Source of the DNA: Niabella yanshanensis
GTDB lineage: Bacteria > Bacteroidota > Bacteroidia > Chitinophagales > Chitinophagaceae
Direction: 5' to 3'
Assembly (NCBI RefSeq): GCF_034424215.1
Contig: NZ_CP139960.1
Coordinates: forward strand, 1,426,001 to 1,490,000
Length of the DNA stretch: 64,000 nucleotides
Below the pieces are notes generated by a model, which ran no database searches, had not been told where the DNA came from, and was given only the letters and a program-made list of their open reading frames with translations. Numbering within the stretch: position 1 is the first letter of the stretch; each line of letters begins with the position of its first letter. Shown here in pieces: positions 63,443-64,000 of the stretch. A program made the translations under genes and the position numbers.

Positions 63443-63890
63443 AGCCAAGTTTACTGCTTTTTTTTTTTTACAGCCAAAATCGGTTTTAACGCAAGCCTCA
63501 ATATGAAAAGTCACCCTCAAGTATAGTTGTATAAACTATTGAAAACCAAGTAATAAAAAATTACTTAAAAACACTTAAACAGTGTGTATACTTAATACAG
63601 TTACCATTGGTTTACGAGAAGACTATTATTCTTAGCATTTTGGATGTTTCCTATCTTCAAAGGTATTAATTTATGGTTACATTACGAACAACAAATGACG
63701 GAGCCCTAAATTTCCACCCTCACTATTTGAGGTGATGAAGCAACTGCAAGGGCCGGCAACCCGGAGAAATAAACACATCTATATTTGTACAAAATCCCAG
63801 CGCGCTCATTCCGGCAGGATAATGGCAGCCCATATTATACTATTGCCCTATACCATAAACATGTCGATACAACCAAGCGAAAAATACTGA
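63443..63890. other. Intergenic region between the two NRPS genes
   Basis: About 450 bp without a gene I can support. It has the candidate promoter at 63658-63665 and a small inverted repeat AAGTAAT/ATTACTT at 63548-63566. A CACC-CTCA/TGAG-GTG stem with one bulged base lies at about 63716-63735. No recognised operator or riboswitch. Confidence 0.6.
63658..63665 (-). promoter_or_regulatory. Candidate promoter of the hybrid NRPS-PKS transcript, -7 element
   Basis: On the minus strand this reads TACCTTTG, matching TAnnTTTG. A TTTG lies 26 bp upstream (forward CAAA at 63692-63695), somewhat farther than usual. The leader to the ATG at 63442 would be about 210 nt. Confidence 0.35.
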
Positions 63891-64000
63891 CTACAAAGGG
63901 TTCATATTTGAAAGTGTTTTTTCTATTTCTTCTATAAGTTTCTTATTGTGGGGAGGCAGCAGGAACGTTTTATGATCTCCGTCTATTTCGTGCACTGTTA
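63891..64000 (-). CDS. Partial NRPS: thioesterase C-terminus of a second synthetase
   Basis: The minus strand read from the right edge gives 35 codons and a TAG at 63891-63893. The peptide contains GDHKTFLLPPHNK, identical over 13 residues to the end of the TE domain of the NRPS at 51030 (its catalytic His region), followed by a similar helix (LIEEIEKTLSN). So the gene upstream of the hybrid NRPS-PKS also ends in a type I thioesterase, and the cluster extends beyond the window. Only the tail is visible, so module composition is unknown. Confidence 0.85.
   Translation of the reverse strand, partial: TVHEIDGDHKTFLLPPHNKKLIEEIEKTLSNMNPL

Noticed and set aside
63716-63735. Possible terminator after the partial NRPS
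   Set aside because: The stem has a bulge and no T run follows on the minus strand; too weak to list as a terminator.
1-64000. CRISPR array, insertion sequence or phage genes
   Set aside because: No spaced direct repeats, transposase, integrase or phage structural motifs were seen on either strand.

Overview
The window comes from a Bacteroidota genome, most likely a soil or plant-associated Chitinophagaceae-type bacterium. The evidence is a SusC/SusD pair with a DUF5017 lipoprotein, several matches to the Bacteroidota -7 promoter element TAnnTTTG, and many secreted or lipidated carbohydrate-active proteins. The genus is inference; no rRNA or other species marker is present.

Region 1 (1-22700) is a polysaccharide utilization locus on the minus strand. 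One gene train runs from susC (21303) through susD, a DUF5017 surface lipoprotein, two large paralogous secreted proteins, an SGNH esterase-like protein, a beta-propeller lipoprotein, a GH97 glycosidase, a third paralog, and a FAD-dependent oxidoreductase cut by the left edge. A divergent GntR-type regulator with a sugar-binding-protein-like sensor domain (21672-22700) sits beside susC. A 15-bp near-repeat lies next to a candidate promoter of each transcript and is a plausible operator. The three big paralogs are the least understood part.

Region 2 (22758-31774) is mostly housekeeping: a GNAT acetyltransferase, tRNA-Ser(GCU), dnaA, a cytoplasmic DsbA-fold protein with a modified redox motif, clpB, a YigZ-family gene, ribD and prmC. 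ribD and prmC diverge, and each has a TAnnTTTG box placed so that transcription would start at or next to the ATG, which suggests leaderless mRNAs.

Region 3 (31788-50922) is an extracellular polysaccharide region. Two divergent lipoproteins (a clan GH-A-like glycosidase and a parallel beta-helix protein) are followed by a Wzx-type flippase, seven glycosyltransferases (GT8, three GT2-type, GT14, GT4-type and a priming sugar transferase), a Wzy/WaaL-type polymerase or ligase, a Wzz-type protein with an ATPase-like domain, a short TolC-like protein and a receiver protein. Inside it sits a gamma/alpha pair resembling FAD-dependent sugar dehydrogenase with an Fe-S cysteine motif. The priming transferase carries an N-terminal pseudo-receiver domain.

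Region 4 (51030-64000) is a hybrid NRPS-PKS gene cluster that continues off the right edge. Gene order implies [A-T-KS-AT-ACP] then [C-A-T-C-A-T-TE], translationally coupled. By-eye specificity codes suggest a proline-like starter, one unreduced malonyl extension, asparagine, then a hydrophobic residue. A second thioesterase C-terminus ends at 63891, so another NRPS lies upstream. This cluster is the best candidate for an undescribed system in the window.
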